Below are positions 43,240-55,550 of a DNA stretch of 64,000 bases, one piece after another (position 1 is the stretch's first letter; every line of letters starts with the position of its first letter). The translations under genes were made by a program, and so were the position numbers. Below the pieces are notes generated by a model that was given only the letters and a program-made list of their open reading frames with translations, was not told the DNA's origin and ran no database searches. Location: assembly GCF_019279795.1 (NCBI RefSeq), contig NC_056750.1, positions 822,996,944 through 823,060,943 of the forward strand. Direction: 5' to 3'. The stretch is from Protopterus annectens. Lineage: Eukaryota > Chordata > Ceratodontiformes > Protopteridae.

Positions 43240-43735
43240 AGAGGTTGTAATTTGACCACATCTACATCTGTCATAGGCTGTAATGTGACTATATCCACAT
43301 CTTTCAGAGGTTGTAATTTGACCATATCTACATCTGTCATAGGCTGTAATGTGACTATATCCACATCTCTCAGAGGTTGTAATTTGACCATATCTACATC
43401 TGTCATAGGCTGTAATGTGACTATATCCACATCTCTCAGAGGATGTAATTTGACCATATCTACATCTGTCATAGGCTGTAATGTGACTATATCCACATCT
43501 CTCAGAGGTTGTAATTTGACCATATCTACATCTGTCATAGGCTGTAATGTGACTATATCCACATCTCTCAGAGGATGTAATTTGACCATATCTACATCTG
43601 TCATAGGCTGTAATGTGACTATATCCACATCTCTCAGAGGATGTAATTTGACCATATCTACATCTGTCATATGCTGTAATGTGACTATATCCACATCTCT
43701 CAGAGGATGTAATTTGCCTACATCCATATCTCTCA
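43240..43735. repeat. 66-bp dimeric higher-order block inside the 33-bp satellite
   Basis: Two monomer types alternate: one with GACCATATCTACATCTGTCA and ATAGGCTGTAATGT, the other with GACTATATCCACATCTCTCA and GAGGTTGTAATTT. The 66-bp pair repeats seven times with almost no change, unlike the rest of the array, so it is a recent expansion at the array edge. Confidence 0.9.
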
Positions 43736-45324
43736 GAGGTTGTGATTTGACTATATTCACATCTTGTCATAGGCTGCAATTTGACTACTGTATATTCATA
43801 TCTCTCATAGGTTATAATTTGAATACATCCCCATCTCTCATAGTTTTTTGTTTGACTATATCCACATCTCACATAGGTTATAATTTGACTATATCCACAT
43901 CTCTCATAGGCTGTGATTTGACTATATCCACATGTCTTACAGGGTTTAATTTGACTATAACCACATAGACTATATGCACATCTCTCATGGCTGTCATTTG
44001 ACTATATTCACAACTCTCACAGGTAGTAATTTGACTATATCCACATCTCTCACATGTACTTTGACTATATCCACATCTTGCTCAGGTAGTAATTTGACTA
44101 TATCCACATCTCGCACGGGTTGTTTTTGAATATATCCACATCTCTTATGGGTTATAATTTTACTATATCCACATCTTTCATAGGGTGTGATTTGACAATA
44201 TCCAAATGTCTCATGGGTTAAAATTTGACTATATCCACATCTCTCAAAGACTGCAACTTGACTATATCCACATCTCATACAGGATGCAGTTTGGGTATAT
44301 CCCCATCTATCACAGGTTGTGCCTTGACTATATGCACATCACACACAGGTTATAATTTGACTATATTCACATCTTCCACAGGTTGTGATTTGACTATATC
44401 CATATCACTCACAGGATGTAATTTGACTATACATCTTACATAGGTTGTGATTTGACAATATCCAAATGTCAAACAGGTTAAAATTTGACTATATCCACAT
44501 CGCTCAAAGACTGTAACTTGACTATATCCACATTTTATACAGGATACAGTTTGGCTATATCCCCATCTATCACAGGTTGTGCCTTAACTATATGCACATC
44601 TCGCACAGGTTATAATTTGACTATATTCACATCTTCCACTTTCACAGGTTGTGATTTGGCTATATCCACATCTCCCACAGGTTGTCATTTGACTATATCC
44701 ACATCTTGCATGGATTGTCTTTGGCTATATCCATGTCTCTCATAGGTTATAATGTAACTATATCCACATCTTTCACAGGTTGTGATTTGACTGTATCCAC
44801 ATCTCTCAGAATGCAATTTGACTGCATCCAAATATATCATAAATTGTAATTTGACTGTATCCACATTTCTCATAGGTTATAATTAAACTATATCCACATC
44901 TCTCACAGGGTGTAATTTGACTAACTCCACATCTCTTATAGGTTGTTATTTGACTATACCCACATCTCATACACGTTGTGATTTGACTATATCCACATCT
45001 CTCGCAGTTTGTGACTTCACTATATCCACGTCTCACACATTGCAATTAAACTATATCAACATCTCTCAAAGCCTGTAATTTGACTATATCTGCATCTCAT
45101 ACAGGATGCAGTTTGGCTATATCCACATCTCACACAGGTTGTAATTTGACTATATGCACATCTCTAAAAGGTGTAATTTAATTATATCCACATCTTGCAC
45201 AGGTTGTAATTTGACTATATTCACATCTCTCATAGATTGTGATTTGACTATATCCACATCTCACACAGGTCGTGATTTAAACTATATCCATGTCTCACAG
45301 GTTGAAATTTAACTATATGTACAT

Positions 45325-45418
45325 AGGTTCATAGGTTCATAGGTAGGTACTAGGCTACTGGCCCTAGGGCCTATACAAGCCTAGCCAAAAAGGTACCCTG
45401 GCTTTTGCCACCCAACAG
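45325..45418 (-). mobile_element. CR1-type LINE 3' tail inserted in the satellite
   Basis: AGGTTCATAGGTTCATAGGT with two octamers, then GGCCCTAGGGCCTATACAAG and AAGGTACCCTGGCTTTTGCC, nearly identical to 7519-7600. This copy is under 100 bp long and shows the family end octamer twice. Confidence 0.85.
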
Positions 45419-47719
45419 ATCTCTCATAGGTTGTAATATGACTATATCCACATCATGGACAGGTTATAATTTGACTATATTCACATCTCTCAAAGGTTGT
45501 GATTTGAGTATATCCACATCTCACAATGGTTGTGATTTGACTATATCCACATGTCTCACAGGTAGAAATCTAACTATATCTAAATCTCTCGTAGGTTTTA
45601 ATTTGCCTATATCCACATCTCTCATATGTTGTAATTTGACTATATCAACATCTCACACACACTCTCATTTGACTATATCCACATCTCGCAAAGGCTGTCA
45701 TTTGACTATCTTGATATCTCTTATAGCTTGCAATTCAAATATATCCACATCTTGCACAAATTGTCATGTGAATATATACACATCTCGCACTGGTTGTCAT
45801 TTGACTATATCCACATCTCTCATAGGTTAGAATTTAATTATATCCACATCTCTCACAGGTTGTAATTTGACTATATCCACGTCTTGCATAGGTTATCATT
45901 TGATTAGATCCACATCTGGCACAGGTTGTAATCTGACTATATCACATCTTGCACAGGTCATGATTTGACTATATCCACATCTCGCACAGGTCATGATTTG
46001 ACTATATTCATATCTCTCACAGGTTGTGATTTGACTATATCCACATCTCTCACAGGTTGTGATTTGACTGTATCTACAGGTCTCACAGAATGGAATTTGA
46101 CTATATCCACACATATCATAGACTGTAATTTCAGTATATCCATAGCTCTCCTAAGGTGTGATTTTACTATATGCACAATTCTCACAGGCTGTAATTTGAC
46201 TATATCCACATCTCTCATAGGTTGTTATATCACTATATCCATATCTTGCAGAGCTGGTAATTTGAGAATATACACATCTCGCACAGGTGACTATATAGAC
46301 ATTCTCATAGGCTGTCATTTGACTATATCCACAGCTCTCATATGTTATAATTTGACTATGCCCACATCTCACACAGGTTGTGATCTGACTGTATCCACAT
46401 TTCTCAGACTGTAATTTGACTATTTCCAAATATATCATAGGTTGTAATTTGACTGTGTCCACACTTCTCATAGGTTATAATTAAACTATATCAACATCTC
46501 TCACAGGGTGTAATTAAATCCACATCTCTCATAGGTTGTGATTTGACTATATCCACATCTCATACATGTTGTAATTTCACTATATCCACATCTCCCACAG
46601 GTTGTGATTTGACTATATCCACATCTCATACATGTTGTAATTTCACTATATCCACATCTCCCACAGGTTGTGATTTGATTATATCCACATGTCTCACAGG
46701 TTGCAATTTGACTATATCCATACCTCTCAATGCCTGTAATTTGACTATATCCGGATCTCATACAGGATGCAGTTTGGCTATATCCATATCTCTCTGATTG
46801 CAATTTGACTATATTCACATCTCTCATAGGTTGTAATTTGACGACATCCACATCTCGTACAGGTTGCTATTTGACTATATCCACATATCGCACAGGATGC
46901 AATTTGACTATATCCACTTCTCTCACAGGTTGTAATTTAACTATATCCACATCTCTCATAGGTTGTAATTTGACTATATCCACATGTCTCATAGGTTGTA
47001 ATTTGACTATATCTACATCTCTCACATGTTGTCATTTGAATATGTCCACATCTCTCACAGGTTGTAATTTGGCTTTATCTATAGCTTGCTCAGGTTGTAA
47101 TTTGACTGGATCCACATCTTGCAGAGGTTGTAATTTCACTATATCCAAGTCTCGCATAGTTTGTAATTTCACTGTATCTGTATCTTGCGCTGGTTGTAAT
47201 TTGACTATATCCACGTCTCTCATAGGTTGCAATTTGACTACATCCACATTTTGCACGGGTTGCAATTTGACTATATCCACATGTTGCACAGTCTGTAGTT
47301 TGACTATATCAACATCTCTCATGGGTTGTAATTTCACTATATCCAGATTTTTCATAGGTTGTAATGTGACTGTAATTTGACCATAGCCACATCTCTTACA
47401 GGTGGTAATTTGACTATTTCCACATCTCTCACAGGTTGTAATTTGACTATAGCCACAACTCTCATATGTTGCAATTTGACTATATCCAGATGTCTCATAA
47501 GTTGTAATTTGACTATATTCACATCTTGCACAGGTTGTCATTTGACTGTATTCACATCAGACACAGGTTGACTGTATCCACATCTCTCACAGGTTGTGAT
47601 TTGACTGTATTCACATATATCATAGGTTGTAATTTGACAATATCCACATCTCTCATATGTTGTAATTTAACTATAATCACATCTCTCACAGGTTGTAACT
47701 TTTATATCCACGTCTCATA

Positions 47720-48118
47720 CTATACTAAACATACTAAACCTAGAGTACTTGATAATAGTTTTCACTCTTACAAACACTGGCTGATCTACAATGTATGTAC
47801 TGTACCTGTGCACTATGTATGCATTCTACCTATCTTCCAAATTTCAGCTGTACACTACAAATCTATTAATTATCTTTATTTTTAAATTAATATTTTCTTG
47901 TTTGTTCTCTCCACTGTAACTGTTAATGTGCTGCACACTACTGTAAAAACACGTCTATTGTAATTTGTGGGCATACTGATCATGTCTAAATATCTAAATG
48001 TATCTGTAATTTTTATGTGTGGAGCATTTCTCCCCAGGCCTCTGCTGAAAAGGGGCCTTTTCAGCTCAGTCAGACACCTCCAGTTAACAAATGTAAAATA
48101 AAACTAAAATTAAAAAAT
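47720..48118 (+). mobile_element. L2-type LINE 3' end inserted in the satellite
   Basis: The plus strand ends with GTGTGGAGCATTTCTCCCCA, GGCCTCTGCTGAAAAGGGGC and an AAAATTAAAAAATAG tail, the L2 3' end block seen reversed at 18467 and 57030. The unit spacing of the satellite is lost across it. The left boundary is set by the last recognisable 33-bp unit at about 47715. Confidence 0.7.
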
Positions 48119-48850
48119 AGGTTGTGATTTGACTATATACACCTCACACAGGTTGTGATGTGAGTATATCCACATATCTCACAGGCTGCAATTTGTCTAT
48201 ATTCACATCTGTTAAAGGCTGCAGTTTAACTATATCCACATCTCATACAGGTTGTAATTTGACTATATCCGCATGTTGCATGGATGACTATATGCCCATC
48301 TCTCATAAGTTGTAATTTGGCTATATCCACATCTGTCACAGGTTGTCATTTGATTATATTCACATCTCACATATGTTTTCATTTGACTATATCCACATCT
48401 CACACAGGGTGCAATTTGGCTATGTCCACATCTCGCACAGGTTGCAATTTGCCTATATCCACATCTCTCATAGGTTGTCATTTTACTATATTCATATCTG
48501 TCATAGGGTGTAGTTTGACTATATCCACATCTTGCTCAGGTTGTAATTTAACTATATCCACATCTCACACAGGTAACTATATGCACATCTCTCATAGGTT
48601 GTAATTTGGCTATATCCACATCTGTCACAGGTTGTAATTTAACTATATCCACATCTCACACAGGTAACTATATGCACATCTGTCATAGGTTGTAGTTTGA
48701 CTATATCCACATCTTGCTCAGGTTGTAATTTAACTATATCCACATCTCACACAGGTAACTATATGCACATCTCTCATAGGTTGTAATTTGGTTATATCCA
48801 CATCTGTCACAGGTTCTAATTTGACTATATCCTTATCTTTCATAGGTTAT

Positions 48851-49440
48851 AATGGGTTCCTATGAGTACAACGAAAACGCATTTTATCAAATGCATTTTC
48901 ATCGACACATGTAGAGCGATCAGGCAAAACAGCGAACCAGCTGTTCAGCGAATTCTTTCCCTGGGAAAGAAGTCGCTTGACTACTTTATTGTTTTGCCGT
49001 GTTCTGAAGTGTAGTGTGGTCCCTTGTCCAGTATATCTCCCGAGCGTGATTGTGCAACAGTTACTGACCTTAGGGTTAGGGTGCGGGTTAAGATAAGTGC
49101 ACATGTATGAAAGTGTTTACTGTTTTATATTTTGTGTTAGATGTATGGTTGAGTTACATGTGTATGTGTTTTCAGCTGTTTACTTTTGTTTTGGGAGGGT
49201 AGAATTAGGGTTAAGGTAAGTGTTATGTGTTTGGAACTGTTTATGTAAATGTGCGAGAGTTACTGACCTTAGGGTTAGGGTGCGGGTTAAGGTAAGTGCA
49301 TATGGCTTAAAATGTTTACTGTTTTTTTTTTCATTAAATGTATGGTTATGTGCATATGTGTATTTAGCTGTTTACTGGTTTTTGGGGGGGGTATAATTAG
49401 GATTAGGGTATGTGTGTATGTGTGTATAGCAGCTTATGGA
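48851..49440. repeat. ~200-bp direct duplication with telomere-like TTAGGG pairs
   Basis: GTTACTGACCTTAGGGTTAG then GGTGCGGGTTAAG occurs at 49060-49095 and 49259-49300. Each is followed by a GTTTACTGTTTT tract and GTTTTGGGAGGG or GTTTTTGGGGGG. Near 48875 AAAACGCATTT and AAATGCATTTT form a small hairpin. It is an old dispersed repeat rather than a true internal telomere, since only two TTAGGG units stand together. Confidence 0.7.
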
Positions 49441-50887
49441 AAATCTTTCAATAAACTAGACTAGACCCTACTGCCTGGAAAAGTCTGCCAAATAATAATT
49501 ATTGTTTTACTCAAACTGTTTGAATATCTGAATGACTATAAGCAGTTTTAAACATTTGGTCCCACCACTATTGTTATTAATGACTGTTGAAAATCTTAAC
49601 TAAAAAAAATTCAAAATTAGTTTGCAGGCAATACAGCTTTGTAGCCTTTGCACTTAGAAATGTAGGTTATATAGAGACATTTTTTATATTCACCCATCTG
49701 ATGATTAGCAGTACTTCACTGATATCACATTAAACAACCTAAACAAAAATAAATGATAGTAATAACAGGGTGTGCTGTTTGTTTTACCAGTTTTCATATG
49801 TATTGTCTTCTCATCCTTACTTATTTAAAGAAAATAAAATTGACTTGTTTCTTTTCCAGTGTTGATGAATAATTTTGAGGGAAGATTTCATTTGGAAAAA
49901 GTCAAATAACTGGAGGTACACTACCTTCTGGCTTATAGGCTGCAGTACTACCAGAAAAAAATATTCTTACAAGAAAGGAAATAATAAAAAAATGATAAAA
50001 GAAAGAAAGAACAGTCAGAAACACAGTGAGATGTATGCCTAATGTAGAAATATACATGCATGTGTTATATCACACTTAACAACATTTCTTTCCTGAATCC
50101 AGGAACACTGGGACAGAACATGGGAATCCTTGAGTATTGGACGAGACTGAGACTTCCAGTAACACAGACGGTAAGTGCATACAGAGAAAAAGCTAAAGCA
50201 CTGAGTTGCATCTCCAGCAATATGCAGGATTTAATGAAGGCCCAGCAACAGGCAATAAGGTGCCATGTAATGTATGAGACACTGTCACAATATTAAAACA
50301 GTGTACAAAAATACTCCAATGTAACTGGCTGCAAATCTGTGAAACTCTTAATGACAAAGTTATTTCAAAAGTAATCACAGAAAACACCATGTATAAACAC
50401 ATACAGAAATATGTAACTTCATGGTCATTTTGTAATACAGGTTTAGTTCTGACGCTGATATGGTCAGCAATTAGCAGCATAGAAAGTCTACACCTCTTAT
50501 CAAATTTGTGAAAGAAACAGCATGGTACAGCAATACCTTTGGCAAAAGATACACCAGTCATGCTAGGAAATATACAAATTACACTTCATCAGAATGGGTA
50601 CAGATTGTAGTGCCAACAAATTAATTTAGGCTTACTCAGTTCAGCCTGACAGACACAACCATCTTTCAAAAAGGAATGCCACCTTATCCATAAGAGTTCT
50701 TAACCTAAAATAGAAGTGTACTGAGGCAACACCCTGCATGGATGTATTGTAAGGCGCTATGTTCCTCAGCCAAAAAGCAATTGTCAGAAGTGCATTCTGT
50801 TGGTTAAGCACAAGGCAGTTGATTAAAACATCGGATTTTAAGTATCACCTCAGAACAATTTTATATATTGATATAAGTGGCAAAGCG
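49441..50887. other. No gene recognised
   Basis: AT-rich sequence with one weak candidate exon at 50102-50170, listed separately. Confidence 0.5.
50102..50170 (+). CDS. Weak candidate internal exon, unrecognised
   Basis: A pyrimidine-rich tract ending TTTCTTTCCTGAATCCAG precedes AACACTGGG, and the stretch ends CAGACG|GTAAGT, a strong 5' splice site. The frame open across it reads GQNMGILEYWTRLRLPVTQT. No domain is recognised and no partner exon is seen. In 64 kb of AT-rich DNA such pairs also arise by chance. Confidence 0.12.
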
Positions 50888-51000
50888 CCTCCCCTCTTTA
50901 CTCATGCATGCTAACCCTAACAACACCCCTAACCCTACCCCTGACCCACCCTAACCACATCCTTAACCCTAGCCTTGTCCCTAACCCTATACATTACATT
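50888..51000. repeat. Degenerate CCCTAA-rich tract
   Basis: CTAACCCTAA, CCCTAACCCTACC and CTTAACCCTAG recur for about 110 bp. They are the opposite orientation of the TTAGGG tracts near 49070. Too degenerate to be telomeric. Confidence 0.7.
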
Positions 51001-51214
51001 ACTAAAATCCCTTTCCATAACCGTATCACTACCAAGACGATATTTGATTTTGGTTTAGTAGCTGTGGTTTATTAATATAGGGCTTTTTTTAGTGGGAGAG
51101 AGGTATTCAGATTTTGTGATTTGCTCTTACAGGTCATTCAGTGTTTTGCGATGTTCTCATTTTTGTTCTACCATCTGTGATTCTTTCTTTTGTGCTTTCT
51201 GCATTTACAGACAG

Positions 51215-51216
<2 letters not shown>

Positions 51217-51278
<62 letters not shown>
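51217..51278. repeat. (GT)n microsatellite
   Basis: An uninterrupted run of about 30 GT dinucleotides. Confidence 0.95.
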
Positions 51279-51279
<1 letters not shown>

Positions 51280-51359
51280 AGAAAGGCAGATGAAAAATAA
51301 CATTCCAACAGCAAGCCAGTGGTGTAAAACAAAAATAGCAAATACCAATAACATCCAGC

Positions 51360-51560
51360 ACCACACTGTGTGGAGACATAAGACTTTAATAAAATAAAAA
51401 CATTGAAAACAGAGGTAAGCACTTTCACAAGACAATGTTGCTTCTTCAAACCATTCAAAGAAAACAGCACGACCACTGTCATTATATAGTTAAAATGATT
51501 GGAGAAATGCCCAATCAGAAACAACAAACAATTAAACCATTAAAACATTGACTTTGCATA
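51360..51560 (-). mobile_element. Possible Penelope-like terminal repeat, weak
   Basis: The minus strand reads GGTTTGAAGAAGCAACATTG, then GTGAAAGTGCTTACCTCTG, then an AT-rich tract. The GAAAGTGC-ACCT order resembles the right arm of the foldback element at 445-832 (ATGAAAGTGCACACCT). No coding sequence is attached. A chance resemblance cannot be excluded. Confidence 0.2.
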
Positions 51561-52620
51561 ACTAATAATCTTGGCTAACCTCTCTAACCAGTCATAAAGT
51601 AATACAGAATCTTAACCAGTCAAAATATGTATTAAAAACAAGACACCCTATCAAAACACTCTAAAAAAGTGTTTTGATTGGTTGGTTAAAACTATCTAGA
51701 TTAAATGACAGAACACTGTTATAATATTGGAATCTCAAGCAATGTTGAGACACCAGCTCAAGGAAATCTTCCCTGAGAAGCATGTGTGAACAGTCTTATA
51801 TGTGAATGCCAGTGACTGAAAGCATGAATACAAAGCTGCATGGAAATACAATGTCTGGCTAAAAGGGCATCAGCCAAGATAAGATAGTGCTTATGAATAA
51901 TTCCTCTCTTTATCAAGGCATAATTATTAATATAAATAAATATTTGTATTGAAAATAATTCCTCTAATAATCAAATGTCAGACAACAGACGCAAACTAGC
52001 TGTAAGACTTTGCAATGTTTTTTTTAGAATTGTTAGCTCAGCTACTTGTTAGGATAAAGATAGAATGGAAAGGTCACAGCAGCCTGAAACAAGGGTCACA
52101 CACTGACACACACTGATGTATTGTAACAGAGGGAATGGCTCTTGTATTAGAAGTTGTATAAAACATGTATTAATCAGTACTTTTCTATTTCTATCAAAGC
52201 ATTCCTAAACTATATGTGTAAAGAATGCAAATAATGTAAACTACATGATCTGTAAAATGTACATGTATGCCATAAACATCGAAGAATAAGAAAATGTATA
52301 TTATTTTATTTCATATGTTGTCTACAGAATGAATGACATGAGCAGATGTTGTGCCTTGCATATACATGCTGCAAAGCTGCAGATTTTATATGTTTTTATT
52401 AAGCTTTTGTATTGTACTTTTTAAGTTGCAAACTTTCATTAATTCTGAATTATTCAACAGTAGCAATAATGTAAACTGCAGCTGTAGCAATAATAAATAG
52501 TCTTTCTCATTAGAAATGTTATGATAAGACAATTAAGTGGTAAGAACATATGATGACAAAGCAAGCTGAAGCAAGAAATGATTACTCTGCACTTGTTACA
52601 AAAAAGGTAAACTTGTAAAA
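51561..52620. other. No gene recognised
   Basis: AT-rich sequence with a short inverted pair near 51650 (CAAAACACT against AGTGTTTTG). No gene or known repeat. Confidence 0.5.
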
Positions 52621-52935
52621 CAACTTTTAAAATAGTTGCATGACGAACTTAGGACACATTGCATGACCAACTTAGGACACAATATATATCTAAAGAGGCA
52701 GGAATGCATTTGTCAAGAACTGTATAAAAGTCCTGTACTCATTGGTGTATTTTGTCAGTCAGTAAACCAAGTCAGATACATGATTTGTCAGTCAGCCAAA
52801 TTAGCTAGTCAGGAAATAATAAAAACTGTACTGACCCTGGGATGCCTTGCTTTGCGGATCATTTATTTTTCTTGTTCTTCTAACTGCCTGTATTCTTTCC
52901 TCATAGGTGCAGTGCTTGTAGATACCCAGCTATGA
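52621..52935 (+). mobile_element. Possible solo LTR fossil
   Basis: TATAAAAG at 52723-52730 is followed 88 bases later by AATAAA at 52818-52823 and a T-rich tract, the order of promoter, R and U5 in a vertebrate retrovirus-like LTR. The ends were not defined, and no internal retroviral sequence adjoins it. It would be a fossil with no coding part. Confidence 0.25.
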
Positions 52936-53143
52936 AAGGCTTGGTTAATCATTTGACATTTGCTAGGAGAGCCATGCTTCTAAAAATGCACCTGTTCATA
53001 GGTGTATACTAGGCTAATGGCCCTGGAACCTTTACAAGCCTAGCCCATAGAAGTGCCCAGGCATCGTGCCGCCCAACGTTAGTTTCCAGTGCCTCTATCA
53101 AGTAGAGCCACTGGAGTGATCCCTGGAGTGAACTATTTCCCAT

Positions 53144-53450
53144 TTACTCATCAAGATTTCTCTTGAAGAGGGATAGCGGCGTGCTCTGCTTGACATGTAT
53201 GGGAAGTCTATACCAGAGCATGGGCAGTCTCTGGGTTATGAACCTGTCCCTCCAGCATGTTCTGTTGATTGTGGTAATGAGTCTAAGGTCCCTGGAGTGT
53301 GTGCTGCAGAGGGATTGGGATTTCTTTAGATGTAGCATTTCTAACAGAGCTGGATCAGACATGGCTTTGTAAGTCAAGTAGAGATTGTCTCTTAGTAGGC
53401 GATATGAAACAGAGAATAGCTGGAGTTTTTTGAGTCTATCTGGGTAGGAC
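53144..53450 (-). pseudogene. CR1-type LINE C-terminal region, copy 2
   Basis: An open frame of about 100 residues: MSYPDRLKKLQLFSVSYRLL, then a helix-rich stretch, and INRTCWRDRFITQRLPMLWY near the end. It is the carboxyl end of the CR1 protein beyond the palm and thumb. Copy 1 lacks about its first 30 residues, which is useful for telling deletions from subfamily differences. Confidence 0.7.
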
Positions 53451-54032
53451 ATGTGTTTTAAGGCCTAAGATCCTCTTTGTGAGGTATGTTTGTGGCCTTT
53501 CCAGGTGTTGCATGTGTCTAGTGAGGTACATGAGAAATGGGACATTTTATTCGATATTTGGTCTAATGAGGGAAGAGTAGAGAGAGATGATGACCTCTTT
53601 CTTCCTGGATGCAAAACCCTTGGTAATGAGGTGTGCCACATAGAAGGACTTTCTGACCACAGTGGCAATGTGGAGGTTGAAGGAGAGGTTGCTGTCAACC
53701 TGTGTCCCCAGATCTCTTATAATGCCTTCAGTGTTCAGTGGGCTCCCATCGATGTGGTGATTAGTGGGAACTGAGTTTTTCCCAAAGGGGATGACGATGG
53801 ATTTTTTGGCATTAAGTTTAATGCCATGGTTTTGACACCAGTCATTTGTCTCAGTGAGGCCTTTCTGTAGGATATCTACATTACTTGGGGAGTTAATAAT
53901 GGCCCCCAGCTTGCAGTCATCTATGAACTTGGTCAGTCAGAGTCCCTCTGTGTTGGCCTGGACTTCTGAGAAGTAGATGCCAAACAGGAGAGGACCCAGG
54001 ACAGATCCCTGTGGGACTCCACTCATGACTGG

Positions 54033-54500
54033 TCAGCAGTCTGACTTGGAGTCTGCTACTTTCACACTGTGGGTTCTATCTGTGAGCCAATTTGCAACGC
54101 ACCTAGTGATATAGGGTTTGATGCTTAGTTTGGTGAGTTTATCAATAATTCCTAAGTGGGGAATGGTATCAAAGGCCTTGGCCAGATCGAGGTAGGCTGT
54201 ACGAACTGCCTTGCCCTCATCCACAGCTCTGGTGACTGACTCGAAGAAGTCAACCAGGATGAGCAGGCATGATCTACCTTTCACAAAATCAAATTGAGTG
54301 TGATCTAGAGTTTGGAGATTCCCTATATCCTTGTTAATTAGGTCCATGATGATGCGCTTCATAGCCTTACATATCAGACTCGTCATGCTAATGGGGCGAT
54401 AATTCCCAGGGTCTGTAGTCTGTCCCCCTTTATGGAGTGGAATGACTGTAGCAGTGCGCCATTCGGTAGGACAAAACCTGAGGTGAGGCTGTGACTGAAC
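54033..54500 (-). pseudogene. CR1-type reverse transcriptase, amino half, copy 2
   Basis: This frame covers reverse transcriptase blocks 1 to 3. It shows TEWRTATVIPLHKGGQ, ISMTSLICKAMKRIIMDLIN, DHTQFDFVKGRSC, LDLAKAFDTIPHLGIIDKL and ANWLTDRTHSVKVADSKSD. The aspartate of the DLAKAFD block is one of the catalytic residues and is present. It stops just before the GVPQG block, which continues in the same direction beyond a stop. The endonuclease is absent. Confidence 0.75.
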
Positions 54501-54795
54501 AGGGCACACAGATGTGGTGCCAGTTCACTTTGTAGTTCATGTTGAACACATCCAGGGATATTGTTTTGTCCCATGGAAGCTATATTCTTGGCCTTAGACA
54601 ATGCAACTTTAACCTGTGCTGCAGTAATGCTGGGTGCCTGGCCATTTACAGTCATATTCTGACTTGTGTGTCAGAATATACCCTATGTAAGTCAACCTTG
54701 GATAGAACATTAGCAACCTGTGCTTCACTGAACTCTCCTAACAACTTTCCCTGAAAGCTATAGTGACATTGTTATAAAAAGCTCACAGATAAAGC

Positions 54796-55550
54796 CACAC
54801 TATCATGCTAGTGATAACAACACAAACTATTGCGGCCAATGGAAAATAACAAAAATACATAACCAATCAGGAGCAATCCTGTCGACTGCTCTCCTGTTGG
54901 TTAAAAACTCCATCCACCCAAACTCCTATCAGAATGTGGCAAAATGCACAAATAAAGATATACACTTCCCAAAATCACCCTATAAGCTTGGGGCATAGCC
55001 GACCCATGAGAGTGTTTAAGGTACGTTGGAATCTAACAGCACAATCTCCTTGTACTACAAGTTCAAAAGTATAAAAACTATAGGAAACTGTGTCTAAGCA
55101 ATTCAAAAATAGATTTATTAGAGAATGTTGACAATAAAAATGACTTCAGTATTGGCACTCAGCCTCCTACAACTAATAGCAAGCTAGAAATAACAATACA
55201 TGCTATAGCGGCCAATAAACTTTAACAAAAGCAGATAACAGCCAATCAGGAGAAATCCTCCCGACTGCTGTCCTATTGATTAAAAACTCCACCCAACCTC
55301 TTATCAAACTGCAACAAAACACACCAATGAGGATCTAGACTTGCCAGAAATCACCCTATCAACTTGGGGCAAAGCCGATCCATCAAGGTGTGTGAACAAT
55401 ATTGGAGTCAAACAACACAATCTCCATATAATCCAAATTTGAAAGTCAAAAGACAATTAAAAACTATATCTAAATAGGTCACCAGAAATACACTCATTGA
55501 GAGAATGTTGACAGTAACGATAAATTCAATAGTGGCACATAGCCTCCTAC
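54796..55550. repeat. 376-bp tandem duplication, unknown repeat
   Basis: GCGGCCAAT recurs at 54832 and 55208, and matches continue through CCAATCAGGAG, TTAAAAACTCCA, AGCTTGGGGCATAGCCGA against AACTTGGGGCAAAGCCGA, CACAATCTCC, and GAGAATGTTGACA to CATAGCCTCCTAC. The two units are about 75 percent alike. CCAAT boxes in each unit would suit a promoter-bearing terminal repeat, possibly of a Penelope-like element given the PLEs nearby, but no PLE coding sequence adjoins it. Confidence 0.7.

Larger units (their letters stand above)
43204..48850. repeat. 33-bp satellite array, 5.6 kb
   Basis: The unit is GACTATATCCACATCTCTCA followed by CAGGTTGTAATTT, 33 bp. It recurs about 155 times with 10 to 25 percent divergence between units. 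Insertions at 45325-45418 and about 47720-48118 split it. Because 33 is a multiple of three, several frames on both strands stay open for long distances: the plus strand gives repeats of 11 residues such as GCNLTISTSLT, the minus strand CGYSQITTCER. That is arithmetic, not evidence of protein. Confidence 0.95.
52998..54745 (-). mobile_element. CR1-type LINE, 5'-truncated copy 2
   Basis: The minus strand reads a pre-reverse-transcriptase tract (AAQVKVALSKAKNIASMGQN near 54600), WRTATVIPLHKGGQTTDPGN, FVKGRSCLLILVDFFESVTR, YLDLAKAFDTIPH, SGVPQGSVLGPLLFGIYF and IDDCKLGAI. The thumb and C-terminal region end near 53144. The paired aspartates stand as FIDD. Several frameshifts and stops separate the pieces (near 54390, 54033, 53460). 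The 3' end is TATGAACAGG-like, the same octamer signature as copy 1. It holds about 500 bp more of the 5' side than copy 1 but still lacks an endonuclease. Confidence 0.85.

Noticed and set aside
43204-43968. 254-codon plus-strand open frame and long minus-strand frames in the 33-bp satellite
   Set aside because: They follow from a repeat unit whose length is a multiple of three; frames on both strands are open together, and there is no start or splice context.
49060-49300. Interstitial telomere
   Set aside because: Only two TTAGGG units stand together in each place; the surrounding 200-bp duplication explains them as part of a dispersed repeat.
51134-51527. Frames with His-Thr or Cys-Val runs
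   Set aside because: They translate the (GT)n microsatellite.
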